Of a stretch of DNA of 64,000 nucleotides, positions 20,437 to 28,524 are shown one piece after another; position 1 is the first letter of the stretch; every line of letters begins with the position of its first letter. A model generated the notes under the pieces. The model was given only the letters and a program-made list of their open reading frames with translations, was not told where the DNA came from and did not search any database. This DNA comes from Lachnospiraceae bacterium. GTDB lineage: Bacteria > Bacillota > Clostridia > Lachnospirales > Lachnospiraceae. The stretch lies in NCBI GenBank assembly GCA_900751785.1, contig CAADSM010000030.1, positions 7,529-71,528 of the forward strand. Direction: 5' to 3'. Both the position numbers and the translations under genes were made by a program.

Positions 20437-21925
20437 TGTTTATTTGAGGAGAATGAAGGAAGATGAGCTGTGGTTCCTTAAGATGAGCCTCATGTTCGGG
20501 CTTGTGTTTACATTCTGCATATACAGAAATATTTCGGGGATCATGTTTACGGTCCTGGCCGCGGGACTGATCCTATTTGCTGTTAAGTTCCTGAGAAGGG
20601 CGGGAGTCAGGGTGAGAAAGGATTCGGTCTGGTACTTTATCGGGATCCTTCTTCTTGGCATATCAGTCTGTCTTACGACAAACGGATTCTTCCACTTTTT
20701 CAACTGCGTGGGGATCCTGCTTCTGTTCATGGCAGGGATGGTCCACCAGTTCTATGACGACAGAGAGTGGGGATTTGCAGAGTATGTGAAAAAGTTTTTC
20801 ATCCTTGTGGGAACATGTATCGCTTCGATCGGGGAGCCGTTTAAAGTAAAGATACGGAAAAAATCAGCTGATGGCCAGGAGAAAAAGACGGTAAACAGGA
20901 ATGTCCGGGCAGTTGCAGCGGGGATCGGGGCCGCAGTACTTTTCCTCATTGTGGTGATGCCGCTGCTCATCATGTCGGATAAGATTTTTTCAGAGTTCTT
21001 TTACCGGTTATTTGGTTATTTTGATCTGAGTTATCTTGTTGAAAATGTGGATATTGAGAATATTGTGGGGATAACTATTACCTTTTTCATCGGGACGGTG
21101 GGTATCTATGCATTCTTTTCCGCGGTGTTCCGGATGAATCTCCAGGGAAAGGAAGAGATAAGGAGAGGAAATGTCAATCCGGTGACAGGCATCACATTTA
21201 CAGCAATTCTTGCCGTGATCTATGTGTTTTACTCCATGATACAGATCTTCTGTCTGTTCCTTAGGCTGGGGAGCGGACTGCCGGACGGAATGACTTATTC
21301 ACAGTATGCACATGAGGGATTCTGGCAGCTTTTGTTTGTGAGTGTCATCAATTTTGCAGCTGTCCTGATCTGTATGCAGGTGTTCGGGGATAACAGGATG
21401 CTGAAGATCCTTCTCTGCGTCATATCAGTCTGCACATGTGTGATGATCCTGTCGGCGGCTTACCGTATGATGCTCTATGTAGGGGAATACAACCTGACCT
21501 TTCTGAGAGTTCTTGTGCTGTGGTTCCTGGCTGTCCTCATGCTGATCTTTTTCGGAGTCATATACAGTATCTTCCGCCGGAGGTTCAGGCTGTTTAAATA
21601 TATTATGCTGATCGTGTCGGTGATGTATATCGGATTTTCTTTCAGCCATGTGGACCGGATCATCGCAGGATATAATATTTCAAATACAGAGAGCATGAAC
21701 AGTGAAGATGTCTATTATCTGATGTATGGTCTCTCCGCGGACGCAGCGCCGGAGATTGCCCAAATGAGTGTGGGTGAGCTGAAAGAGCTTGGAGTACTGC
21801 AGGATGTGGACAATTATTTTTACAGGATCCGGGAGGATTACGGAGATATGAATGCGCGGATCTGGAATTTCTCTGGAAGTGCAGCACTGGATGCGGCGGA
21901 AAAATGGCAGGAGAAGACGGAATAA
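20429..21925 (+). CDS. Polytopic membrane protein, DUF4153/DUF4173-like
   Basis: A 498-residue membrane protein with about ten hydrophobic segments between residues 15 and 410 and a C-terminal soluble portion (SADAAPEIAQMSVGELKELG) rich in acidic and aromatic residues. This layout fits the DUF4153/DUF4173 group, whose function is unknown. The frame is open from 20360, but GGAGGA at 20415-20420 points to the ATG at 20429 (or 20423). It overlaps the XRE gene by 8 bp, so regulator and membrane protein are probably coexpressed. Confidence 0.7.
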   Translation: MNDVYLRRMKEDELWFLKMSLMFGLVFTFCIYRNISGIMFTVLAAGLILFAVKFLRRAGVRVRKDSVWYFIGILLLGISVCLTTNGFFHFFNCVGILLLFMAGMVHQFYDDREWGFAEYVKKFFILVGTCIASIGEPFKVKIRKKSADGQEKKTVNRNVRAVAAGIGAAVLFLIVVMPLLIMSDKIFSEFFYRLFGYFDLSYLVENVDIENIVGITITFFIGTVGIYAFFSAVFRMNLQGKEEIRRGNVNPVTGITFTAILAVIYVFYSMIQIFCLFLRLGSGLPDGMTYSQYAHEGFWQLLFVSVINFAAVLICMQVFGDNRMLKILLCVISVCTCVMILSAAYRMMLYVGEYNLTFLRVLVLWFLAVLMLIFFGVIYSIFRRRFRLFKYIMLIVSVMYIGFSFSHVDRIIAGYNISNTESMNSEDVYYLMYGLSADAAPEIAQMSVGELKELGVLQDVDNYFYRIREDYGDMNARIWNFSGSAALDAAEKWQEKTE

Positions 21926-21979
21926 ACGGCATGACGGAAGAATAGAATAGAGTAGAGCAAGAGAAGGGAAGCATGGAGA

Positions 21980-22189
21980 ATGGAAAATAAGTTCACGTCT
22001 GCGGTTATCAATTTTTTTATAAGGGCGATAGTCGGGATGGCGCTGATCTTTTTTATAAATCAGTTCGTGCTTCCCTCTGATTCTTCAATTAATGTGGGTC
22101 TGAACGCTGTCTCCTTTTTGACATCGGGAAGCCTTGGGATTCCTGGGGTCTGCCTGCTCTACGGGATCATGTGCTACAATATTTTGTGA
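21980..22189 (+). CDS. BofA-like pro-sigma-K processing inhibitor family protein
   Basis: A 69-residue protein with two membrane segments (about 9-27 and 44-66). The second half, LNAVSFLTSGSLGIPGVCLLYGIMCY, carries the GxPGvxllY pattern of the BofA/pro-sigmaK inhibitor family, which in Bacillus holds back SpoIVFB protease during sporulation. This is the main hint of a spore former. A GAAGGGAAG site precedes the ATG. No sigK-processing genes lie in this window, so the role is by family only. Confidence 0.75.
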   Translation: MENKFTSAVINFFIRAIVGMALIFFINQFVLPSDSSINVGLNAVSFLTSGSLGIPGVCLLYGIMCYNIL

Positions 22190-22225
22190 CTATTTTACAA
22201 AAAGGATTTTTTTCAAATTTCAGGC

Positions 22226-22254
22226 TGGACAAACGAAAATGGTCTGGTTATAAT
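22226..22254 (+). promoter_or_regulatory. Promoter of the Tad pilus operon
   Basis: TGGACA (22226-22231), 17-bp spacer, TATAAT (22249-22254): near-consensus promoter. The leader then forms CAGCAGA/TCTGCTG (22265-22284) before the GGGAGG ribosome binding site of the first gene. Confidence 0.8.
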
Positions 22255-22309
22255 GCGTCTTACACAGCAGAGCTTCATCTGCTGAAGCATCCGTCTTCGG
22301 GGGAGGACG

Positions 22310-23401
22310 ATGTATCGAAAGGCCGGGACGAGCGGTCCGGCTGTCGTGTATTTTTATTCGGGCTGCATGATCGCAGCGATTTTCAAATCTATGCAGATTA
22401 AGAAAACAGAGGAAAACGGAAGAGCCGTGCATCTGGTCATCTGTGATGTCCAGTCTGCTTATGCTGAAAATCTTCTCAAAATACTGATGGAAAAGCTTCC
22501 GGATGATTATGAGCTCCGTCTTTTTTCTGATATTGACAGGATGAAGGCAGCGAATGAGAGAAGGCCTGCAGATATTCTCCTGATCGGAGAGGAGTATGAA
22601 GAGCAGGAAAGGAGAGAGGTTCCCGCAGGAAGAAAGTTTCTGATGACCGGAAGCAGGGACAGCCCTGTCTGTGAGGAAATCCCTGTTTTCCGGTATCAGC
22701 CGGCAGAGAAGATCCTTGAGAAAGTATTGAGCGGCAGTTCAGAAGAACAGGGATGTGCAGTGGAAGTACATGCGGAGAGAGCGGATCGAGAGGGACGGAA
22801 AAAGCCTGTGCAGACTGCGGTGAAAGGGCTGATCGGAATCTATTCTCCGATCCGGCGGATCGGAAGGACAAGATTCGCACTGCGTCTGGGCAGGCAGCTC
22901 GCAGAGAAAGCGGACGTGCTGTATCTGAACCTGGAAGGATATGCCGGCGGCAGCTATTATTTTCCAGATCCGCCGGAGATGGATCTGGGAGACCTGATCT
23001 ACTATATGCGGCAGGAGGAGAGCAGTCAGGGGATCAAGATCAGCGCGATGACCGGGCAGATCGACGGCGTGGACTATATCATGCCCATGAAGCATGAGCA
23101 GGATCTGCGGCAGGTGAAGGGCGAAGAGTGGATCAGCCTGCTGGATATGATCCTTGAGAAGTGTATCTATGAAGTCATCATCCTGGATCTCGGAGACTGT
23201 ATCGACGGCTTGTACGAGATACTCAGAAAATGTGCAAGGATCTACACCCTCTACATTGAGGAAGGGGCGGCGGAAGCGAAGCTGGAGCAGTATGAGCAGA
23301 ACTTAAGGGCAGCCGGTTATGGCGATATCTTAAGCCGTACAGTAAAGAAAAAGGTGAAGAGGATGAGAAGCTCTGAAGAAAAGGACTCTGATGCTCTATG
23401 A
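22310..23401 (+). CDS. tadZ: TadZ/CpaE-like ParA-family protein with degenerate P-loop
   Basis: First gene of the Tad operon, 363 residues. It has an N-terminal receiver-like half (VHLVICDVQSAYAENLLKILM; DIDRMKAANERRPADILLIGEEY) and a C-terminal MinD/ParA-like half starting GLIGIYSPIRRIGRTRFALRLGRQLA. The Walker A is degenerate: the position of GGxGKT reads SPIRRIGRTRF with Arg-Thr instead of Lys-Thr/Ser, as in other TadZ proteins that act as localisation factors rather than active ATPases. Downstream, VIILDLGDCIDGLYEIL is the Walker B region. GGGAGG supports the ATG at 22310; the stop overlaps tadA by 4 bp. Confidence 0.75.
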   Translation: MYRKAGTSGPAVVYFYSGCMIAAIFKSMQIKKTEENGRAVHLVICDVQSAYAENLLKILMEKLPDDYELRLFSDIDRMKAANERRPADILLIGEEYEEQERREVPAGRKFLMTGSRDSPVCEEIPVFRYQPAEKILEKVLSGSSEEQGCAVEVHAERADREGRKKPVQTAVKGLIGIYSPIRRIGRTRFALRLGRQLAEKADVLYLNLEGYAGGSYYFPDPPEMDLGDLIYYMRQEESSQGIKISAMTGQIDGVDYIMPMKHEQDLRQVKGEEWISLLDMILEKCIYEVIILDLGDCIDGLYEILRKCARIYTLYIEEGAAEAKLEQYEQNLRAAGYGDILSRTVKKKVKRMRSSEEKDSDAL

Positions 23402-24612
23402 CGGGAACGGAACAATTCTATGAGCAGATCATGCAGCGCATGGATCTGACAAAGGAAACAGAAGATGAAGAGCTCAGGGAGATCATACGTGAAGTGCTCG
23501 AAGAGGCGGGCAGGAGAGAATATATTCCGCTCAGCGAGAAGATCAGGATCAGCAGGGAGCTGTTCAATGCATTTCGTAAGCTCGATATCCTGCAGGAGCT
23601 GATCGAGGATGACACTATTACAGAGATCATGGTAAATGGAACGGAAAATATCTTCTATGAGAGAGCTGGAAAGCTCTTTCGGTCGGAGCGCCGTTTCCTC
23701 TCGGAAAGCAGGCTGGCTGATGTGATACAGCAGATCGTCGGAGAGACGAACCGGTATGTGAATGAATCGTCTCCCATCGTGGACGCCAGGCTCAAGGACG
23801 GCTCAAGGGTCAATGTGGTGTTAAAGCCGGCAGCCGTAAACGGCCCGATCCTGACGATAAGAAAATTTCCGAAGAATGCTGTCACGATGGAACAGCTCAT
23901 AAGGATGGGGAGCCTGACAGAAGAGGCGGCGGGATTCCTGAAAATGCTGGTCAGGGCAAAATACAATATCTTCATCAGCGGAGGAACCGGGGCAGGGAAG
24001 ACGACATTCCTGAATGCGCTTTCAGATTTCATTCCGAAGGAAGAAAGGATCATCACGATAGAGGATAATGCAGAGCTGCAGATCCGGGGAGTGGAGAACC
24101 TGGTCAGGCTGGAGGCGAGAGAGGCGAACCTGGAAGGGGAAGGAGCGGTGACGATCCGGAACCTGATCCGGTCTGCGCTGAGGATGCGTCCGGACAGGAT
24201 CATCGTAGGCGAGGTAAGGGGAGAAGAGACGGTGGATATGATCTCTTCTGCCATGCTGAACGGGCACAGCGGCTCTATGTCGACCGGCCATGCGAACAAT
24301 CCGGAGGATATGCTCCGCAGGCTGGAGACAATGATGATGATGGGGATCGATCTTCCGCTTCAGGCAATCCAGAGGCAGATCGCCTCTGCGCTGGATATCA
24401 TCGTCCATCTGGGGCGGCTCAGGGACAGATCGAGGAGAGTGCTGCAGATCACTGAGACAGACGGTACAGAAGACGGGAGGATAAGGACAAGGACCCTTTA
24501 TACATTCAGAGAGGAGGGGATGGAAGATGAGAAGATTAAAGGAAGCCTTATGAAGGTCAATGACCTCAAAGATACGGAGAAGCTCGTGGCTGCAGGATAT
24601 CCGGAAAAGTGA
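23398..24612 (+). CDS. tadA: Tad pilus assembly ATPase TadA/CpaF
   Basis: Secretion ATPase that powers assembly of Flp/Tad pili, acting on the cytoplasmic face of the TadB/TadC platform. The 404-residue protein has an N-terminal helical domain, the segment DDTITEIMVNGTENIFYERAGK, Walker A GGTGAGKTT (about 194-202), the Asp box ITIEDNAELQI, Walker B-region RPDRIIVGEVRGEE and the His box SGSMSTGHANNPEDMLRRLE. Length and motif order are normal. It overlaps tadZ by 4 bp and tadB by 53 bp. Confidence 0.94.
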   Translation: MTGTEQFYEQIMQRMDLTKETEDEELREIIREVLEEAGRREYIPLSEKIRISRELFNAFRKLDILQELIEDDTITEIMVNGTENIFYERAGKLFRSERRFLSESRLADVIQQIVGETNRYVNESSPIVDARLKDGSRVNVVLKPAAVNGPILTIRKFPKNAVTMEQLIRMGSLTEEAAGFLKMLVRAKYNIFISGGTGAGKTTFLNALSDFIPKEERIITIEDNAELQIRGVENLVRLEAREANLEGEGAVTIRNLIRSALRMRPDRIIVGEVRGEETVDMISSAMLNGHSGSMSTGHANNPEDMLRRLETMMMMGIDLPLQAIQRQIASALDIIVHLGRLRDRSRRVLQITETDGTEDGRIRTRTLYTFREEGMEDEKIKGSLMKVNDLKDTEKLVAAGYPEK

Positions 24613-25315
24613 ATATGCCGCAGGGATCATAAAAGTAATCCTGCTGACGGGAGCAGTGCTCTATCTGTTTTACGAATCTGTAGTCCCTGTAGTTTTCCTG
24701 CTTCCCTTGTGCAGGATCTGGATGAAAGAATGGCTTGAGGATACGGCGAAGAAGAAGGAAGAAGAATTTCGAAGTCAGTTCCGGGACAGCATCCAGGTAA
24801 TGGCGTCAGCACTGAAGGCAGGCTATTCTGTGGAAAATGCAATCCGTGAAGTCAATCGGGAAATAGCACCTATGTACGGGAAAGAAACAAGGATAAGAAA
24901 AGAGTTCAGCATCATGGCAGGACAGCTCGATATGAACAGGCCTGCGGAGCAGGTCCTTAAGGACTTCTCCGCCAGAGTGTGCCAGGAGGATGCAGAGAGC
25001 TTTGTCAATGTGTTTGCCGCTGCGAAAAAGAGCGGAGGAGACAGCATTGCGATCATAAGAAATTCAGTGAAGATCATCAGTGAAAAGATCGATACAGAGA
25101 AAGAGATACAGACCATGCTGGCGGCAAGAAAGCTGGAGTTTGACATTATGTGTGTGATCCCATTTGGAATCATCCTGTACATGAAACTGACCTTCGGGGA
25201 ATTTATCGGGATCCTCTACGGAAACCTGACCGGAGCGGCGGTCATGAGCCTGTGCCTGCTCCTGTACATCGGGGCATACCGGCTGGGAAGGAAGATCATA
25301 CAGATCGAAGTATAA
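24560..25315 (+). CDS. tadB: Tad pilus platform protein TadB
   Basis: Type II secretion F-like inner-membrane platform protein, 251 residues. Two N-terminal hydrophobic segments (about 21-50) precede the cytosolic T2SSF domain with QFRDSIQVMASALKAGYSVENAIREVNRE and AESFVNVFAAAKKSGGDSIAIIRNSV, then two C-terminal membrane segments (about 195-240). Its start overlaps the end of tadA by 53 bp, implying coupled translation. Confidence 0.88.
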   Translation: MTSKIRRSSWLQDIRKSEYAAGIIKVILLTGAVLYLFYESVVPVVFLLPLCRIWMKEWLEDTAKKKEEEFRSQFRDSIQVMASALKAGYSVENAIREVNREIAPMYGKETRIRKEFSIMAGQLDMNRPAEQVLKDFSARVCQEDAESFVNVFAAAKKSGGDSIAIIRNSVKIISEKIDTEKEIQTMLAARKLEFDIMCVIPFGIILYMKLTFGEFIGILYGNLTGAAVMSLCLLLYIGAYRLGRKIIQIEV

Positions 25316-25346
25316 AGAGCAGTAAAGAACACGGAGGGCAGAGTGC

Positions 25347-26603
25347 GTGAGGAAAAAGATTTCGGACAGCATAAAAAAGAAAAACCCGGTTTATATCAGA
25401 GCTGGTCTCTTATTTATAGCTGCATCCGCGTGTTTTGCAGTTGTCTTTGTATGGGATAACAGCAGAAAGATGGATACAGATGAAACGGGGAGGAAGATAC
25501 TCCGCAGAGAAGAAAACGGACAAAGAGAAAACACAGAAGAGATGGAAGTACAAATCGGAGAGATCAGAGAAAAGATCGATGTAACGGTGTCGGAGAGAGC
25601 ATATACAGAGGATGAACTGGAACAGGTATTCAGCGCTGCGTCGGAGCAGCTCACAGAAAGGATCCTCGGAGAGAATGAAAGTCTTGATGAAGTGAGGACA
25701 GACCTTGATCTGATCACGGAGATACCGGAATACGGAATCTCTGTTTCATGGGAATCGGATGACTATTCTGTCATTGATATGCAGGGGAAGCTGAACCAGG
25801 AGGCGTTGACTGAGGATGGAAAGATCGTAACGCTGACAGCAGTGCTCGGATATTATGAGGAGAAGGTCTCTTATGAATTTTGCGTGAGAGTGTTCCCGCC
25901 TCGGGCGGGAAGCAGGGAACAGGTCTTGATGGAACTTGAAGAAGAGCTGGAAAAGTCAGATCAGCAGAACAGGACAGAAGAGTATATGCCTCTTCCGGAT
26001 CAGATCGGAGGTCAGGAGGCAGCGTGGAGATTCCCCACAGAGACCAGGGCATTCGGCATACTTATACTCGGAGCCGGCGGGGCAGTGCTCCTGTGCGTTT
26101 CGGAGAAACAGAGAAAGAAAGAGGCGCGGAAAAAGGAAATCCTGCAGATGAAGATGGATTATCCCCAGATCATTAATAAGCTTACGCTCTACATCGGCGC
26201 CGGGATGACGATCCGCAGGGCGTGGTTCTGCATTGCGCAGGATTATGAGAAAAACAGAGAGAAGACAGGAAAGAGAAAGGCTTACGAGGAGATGGTCTGT
26301 ACTATGAATCAGATCAGGGGAGGCGGGTCGGAAGGGGAATGCTATGAGAGCTGCGGAGCGCGGTGCGGGATCACGTCCTATCGTAAATTCGGCATGCTGC
26401 TCTCACAGAATCTGAGAAAAGGACCGCGGGGAATCACGGAGACGCTGAGAAGGGAAGCAGAGGAAGCATTCGAGGAAAGGATGAATCAGGCAAAGAAGCT
26501 TGGGGAGGAAGCGGGCACAAAGCTTATGATCCCTATGTTCCTTATGCTGGCAGTCGTGTTTCTCATCGTGATGGTACCGGCGCTGCTCTCGATCCAAATC
26601 TAA
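25347..26603 (+). CDS. tadC: TadC-like platform protein with an extracytoplasmic Ig-like insertion
   Basis: 418 residues. The C-terminal half (from about 265) is a T2SSF-like domain: MKMDYPQIINKLTLYIGAGM and YRKFGMLLSQNLRKG, then a final membrane helix (about 392-414). The N-terminal half is unusual for TadC: one membrane helix (19-36), a coiled acidic stretch, then about residues 88-187 resembling an atrophied bacterial Ig-like domain (GISVSWESDDYSVIDMQGKL ... VTLTAVLGYYEEKVSYEFCVRVFPP), then a second membrane helix (about 235-253). This predicts a domain outside the membrane. GTG start at 25347 with GGAGGG upstream. Confidence 0.75.
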   Translation: MRKKISDSIKKKNPVYIRAGLLFIAASACFAVVFVWDNSRKMDTDETGRKILRREENGQRENTEEMEVQIGEIREKIDVTVSERAYTEDELEQVFSAASEQLTERILGENESLDEVRTDLDLITEIPEYGISVSWESDDYSVIDMQGKLNQEALTEDGKIVTLTAVLGYYEEKVSYEFCVRVFPPRAGSREQVLMELEEELEKSDQQNRTEEYMPLPDQIGGQEAAWRFPTETRAFGILILGAGGAVLLCVSEKQRKKEARKKEILQMKMDYPQIINKLTLYIGAGMTIRRAWFCIAQDYEKNREKTGKRKAYEEMVCTMNQIRGGGSEGECYESCGARCGITSYRKFGMLLSQNLRKGPRGITETLRREAEEAFEERMNQAKKLGEEAGTKLMIPMFLMLAVVFLIVMVPALLSIQI

Positions 26604-26695
26604 TGTACGGTCTTATGGATTACCAAAAGATGGCAACAGAGAAGGTAAAGTCTGCGGGACAGAAACGATGGAAAAAGAAATGGAGGATGAAAGAG

Positions 26696-26917
26696 ATGAG
26701 GAAAGGAACAGCGTACATAAAACAGAAAATTTCGGACGGAGTGAGAAAGACAGGAGCATTCTTCTCAAGACACAGGGAGGTCTCTGGGGTGACAGTGATC
26801 GAGATGGTGCTGATACTTGTGATACTTATCGCCCTTCTCCTGATCTTCAAGAATCAGCTGATCAGTCTGATCAATACGATCTTTGATAAGATCACGTCGG
26901 AGAGCTCCGGAATCTGA
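26696..26917 (+). CDS. flp: Flp-type pilin
   Basis: A 73-residue pilin precursor. A basic leader of about 31 residues ends in SG and is followed by VTVIEMVLILVILIALLLIF, i.e. the prepilin-peptidase motif G|xxxxE with Glu at +5 and a hydrophobic helix. This is the likely major pilin. The start is uncertain: the frame opens at a TAATG overlap with the tadC stop (26603, 104 residues), but GGAGG at 26682-26686 places the better start at ATG 26696, which gives a leader of normal size. Confidence 0.82.
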   Translation: MRKGTAYIKQKISDGVRKTGAFFSRHREVSGVTVIEMVLILVILIALLLIFKNQLISLINTIFDKITSESSGI

Positions 26918-26922
26918 GCAGT

Positions 26923-28353
26923 ATGAAAAGGGGCGAGATCACAGTATTCTTAAGTCTTGTGTTTATCCTTCTTCTTTCTTTTGTCATGGGGATACTTCAG
27001 GTATCTGTGATACAGAGTTCGAAGAGTTTGAGCCGTCTGGCGGTGGACAGGGCAGTCTATTCTCTTTTCGGTGAGTATCATCAGGAGCTGTTAAAAAGCT
27101 TCCATGTATTTGCCATAGACGGAAGCTACGGCACCGGACAGTATGAGGAAGATAATCTGATTCGCCGGATGCATTATTACGGAACAGAAAATACAGATCA
27201 TCAGATAACGGCAGTCCAGTATCTGACGGATAATGGAGGCCAGGCGTTCAGAGAACAGGTACTGGAATATATGGAGCAGAAATACGGAGTATCTCTGATC
27301 AAAGGATTCACGGGCATGACCTCAAAATGGGAAGAAGAGGAAATCCAGGGAGAGAAAATGCAGGAAACACAGGATCAGATAAAAGAGCAGATCGAGAGCC
27401 TGACAGACGGCGGAGCGGAGGGAGAAGCGCTGAACGAGAGCGGCGAAAATCCTTTTAGCTGCCTTGAACAGATTGAGAAAAATGGCATCCTTTCAATCGT
27501 CATGCCGGAAGAGATGACGCTGTCGGGAAGGATGATCGAGCTTGAACAGCAGGCTTCCTACAGGAGCTTAAGGCATGGAAGAGGCTCTTTTCCGGCGAGA
27601 ACGGATGCAGACGGTCTGACGGGAAAACTATTGTTTGACGAATATATTCTCAGGAAATTTCAGAATGCAGCTATGAAAGAGGAAACGGAGCAGCAGGAGG
27701 TCCTGGGGGAAGAGGACGAGTCAGACAGCGGGAAAGAAAAGGAAAAATCTCTGAACTATGAAGTAGAATACATTCTTTCGGGAAAAGCCTCAGATAAAGA
27801 AAACCTGGAAGCAGTCCTGATGAAGATATTCCTGATCAGGATGGCAATGAATTACAGCTTCCTCTATGGAGACAGCGAAAAACAGAATGAAGCGCAGGCA
27901 ATAGCTGCCGTCGTTTCTACGATCTTGTTGATACCCGAGGCGTCGGAGGCAATAAAACAGGCGGTCCTGGCAGCATGGGCTGCAGGGGAGAGCATCATGG
28001 ACCTCAGAGCGCTGCTGTCGGGAAAAAGGGCGGCTGTGTCCAAATCAGCAGAAAGCTGGCAGTTATCTGCCTCAGCGCTGTTCAGGCTTGGAAGCGATGA
28101 GGACAGCCATAACGGATATGACGCGGAGGGCGGGATGACCTATGAGGATTATCTTCGGATATTGCTTTTTTTGACAGATACAGAAGCTGTGACGATGCGG
28201 ACAATTGACAGAGTGGAAGAAAATCTTGTATCGGACGAAAAAGGAAGGATCTTTCTTGCAGATCAGTGTATCACCAAGATTGAGATCATGAATACCGCAG
28301 TGATCTACGGGGAGATCAGCTATGAATTTCCGGTCTGTTTTGCTTATCAGTAA
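26923..28353 (+). CDS. DUF5702 domain protein of the Tad locus
   Basis: A 476-residue protein starting MKRGEITVFLSLVFILLLSF, a short basic head and one membrane helix, as in DUF5702 proteins found in clostridial Tad operons. The rest is predicted outside the membrane: long acidic and Gln/Glu-rich stretches (about 140-180 and 250-285) and helical segments such as EAQAIAAVVSTILLIPEASEAIKQAV. Function is unknown; it may be a minor pilin-like or pilus-associated surface protein. It starts 5 nt after flp. Its stop is followed directly by the inverted repeat at 28370. Confidence 0.72.
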   Translation: MKRGEITVFLSLVFILLLSFVMGILQVSVIQSSKSLSRLAVDRAVYSLFGEYHQELLKSFHVFAIDGSYGTGQYEEDNLIRRMHYYGTENTDHQITAVQYLTDNGGQAFREQVLEYMEQKYGVSLIKGFTGMTSKWEEEEIQGEKMQETQDQIKEQIESLTDGGAEGEALNESGENPFSCLEQIEKNGILSIVMPEEMTLSGRMIELEQQASYRSLRHGRGSFPARTDADGLTGKLLFDEYILRKFQNAAMKEETEQQEVLGEEDESDSGKEKEKSLNYEVEYILSGKASDKENLEAVLMKIFLIRMAMNYSFLYGDSEKQNEAQAIAAVVSTILLIPEASEAIKQAVLAAWAAGESIMDLRALLSGKRAAVSKSAESWQLSASALFRLGSDEDSHNGYDAEGGMTYEDYLRILLFLTDTEAVTMRTIDRVEENLVSDEKGRIFLADQCITKIEIMNTAVIYGEISYEFPVCFAYQ

Positions 28354-28369
28354 CAGATCACTCTATATG

Positions 28370-28524
28370 TCTTGTCTCCGGTGCAGATGCCCTTTCGTCT
28401 AAGCCATAATCCCTCGTATGGCAAACCAAAATCTTTAGAAAGGAAAAATCGAACTGTGACGGCACAATCCAATAAAAATACACCCAATCCAACATGTGAA
28501 AGGGCATCTGCACCGGAGACAAGA
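28370..28524. repeat. 155-bp segment bounded by perfect 27-bp inverted repeats (candidate invertible switch)
   Basis: Left arm 28370-28396 begins TCTTGTCTCCGGTGCAGATG; the right arm 28498-28524 is its exact reverse complement over 27 bp. The interior is 101 bp (28397-28497). No target-site duplication is visible at the outer ends. The interior carries the AAAGGA ribosome binding site (28439-28444) and the GTG start (28456) of the following pseudopilin gene. Reversing the interior keeps the frame open into that gene but moves those signals to the other strand. Size and arm length fit phase-variable invertible elements; a short transposable element is the alternative. Confidence 0.75.

Noticed and set aside
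28370-28524. Insertion of a miniature transposable element as the main reading of the 27-bp inverted repeats
   Set aside because: Not excluded, but no target-site duplication is visible and the element carries the start signals of a conserved operon gene, which fits an inverton better.
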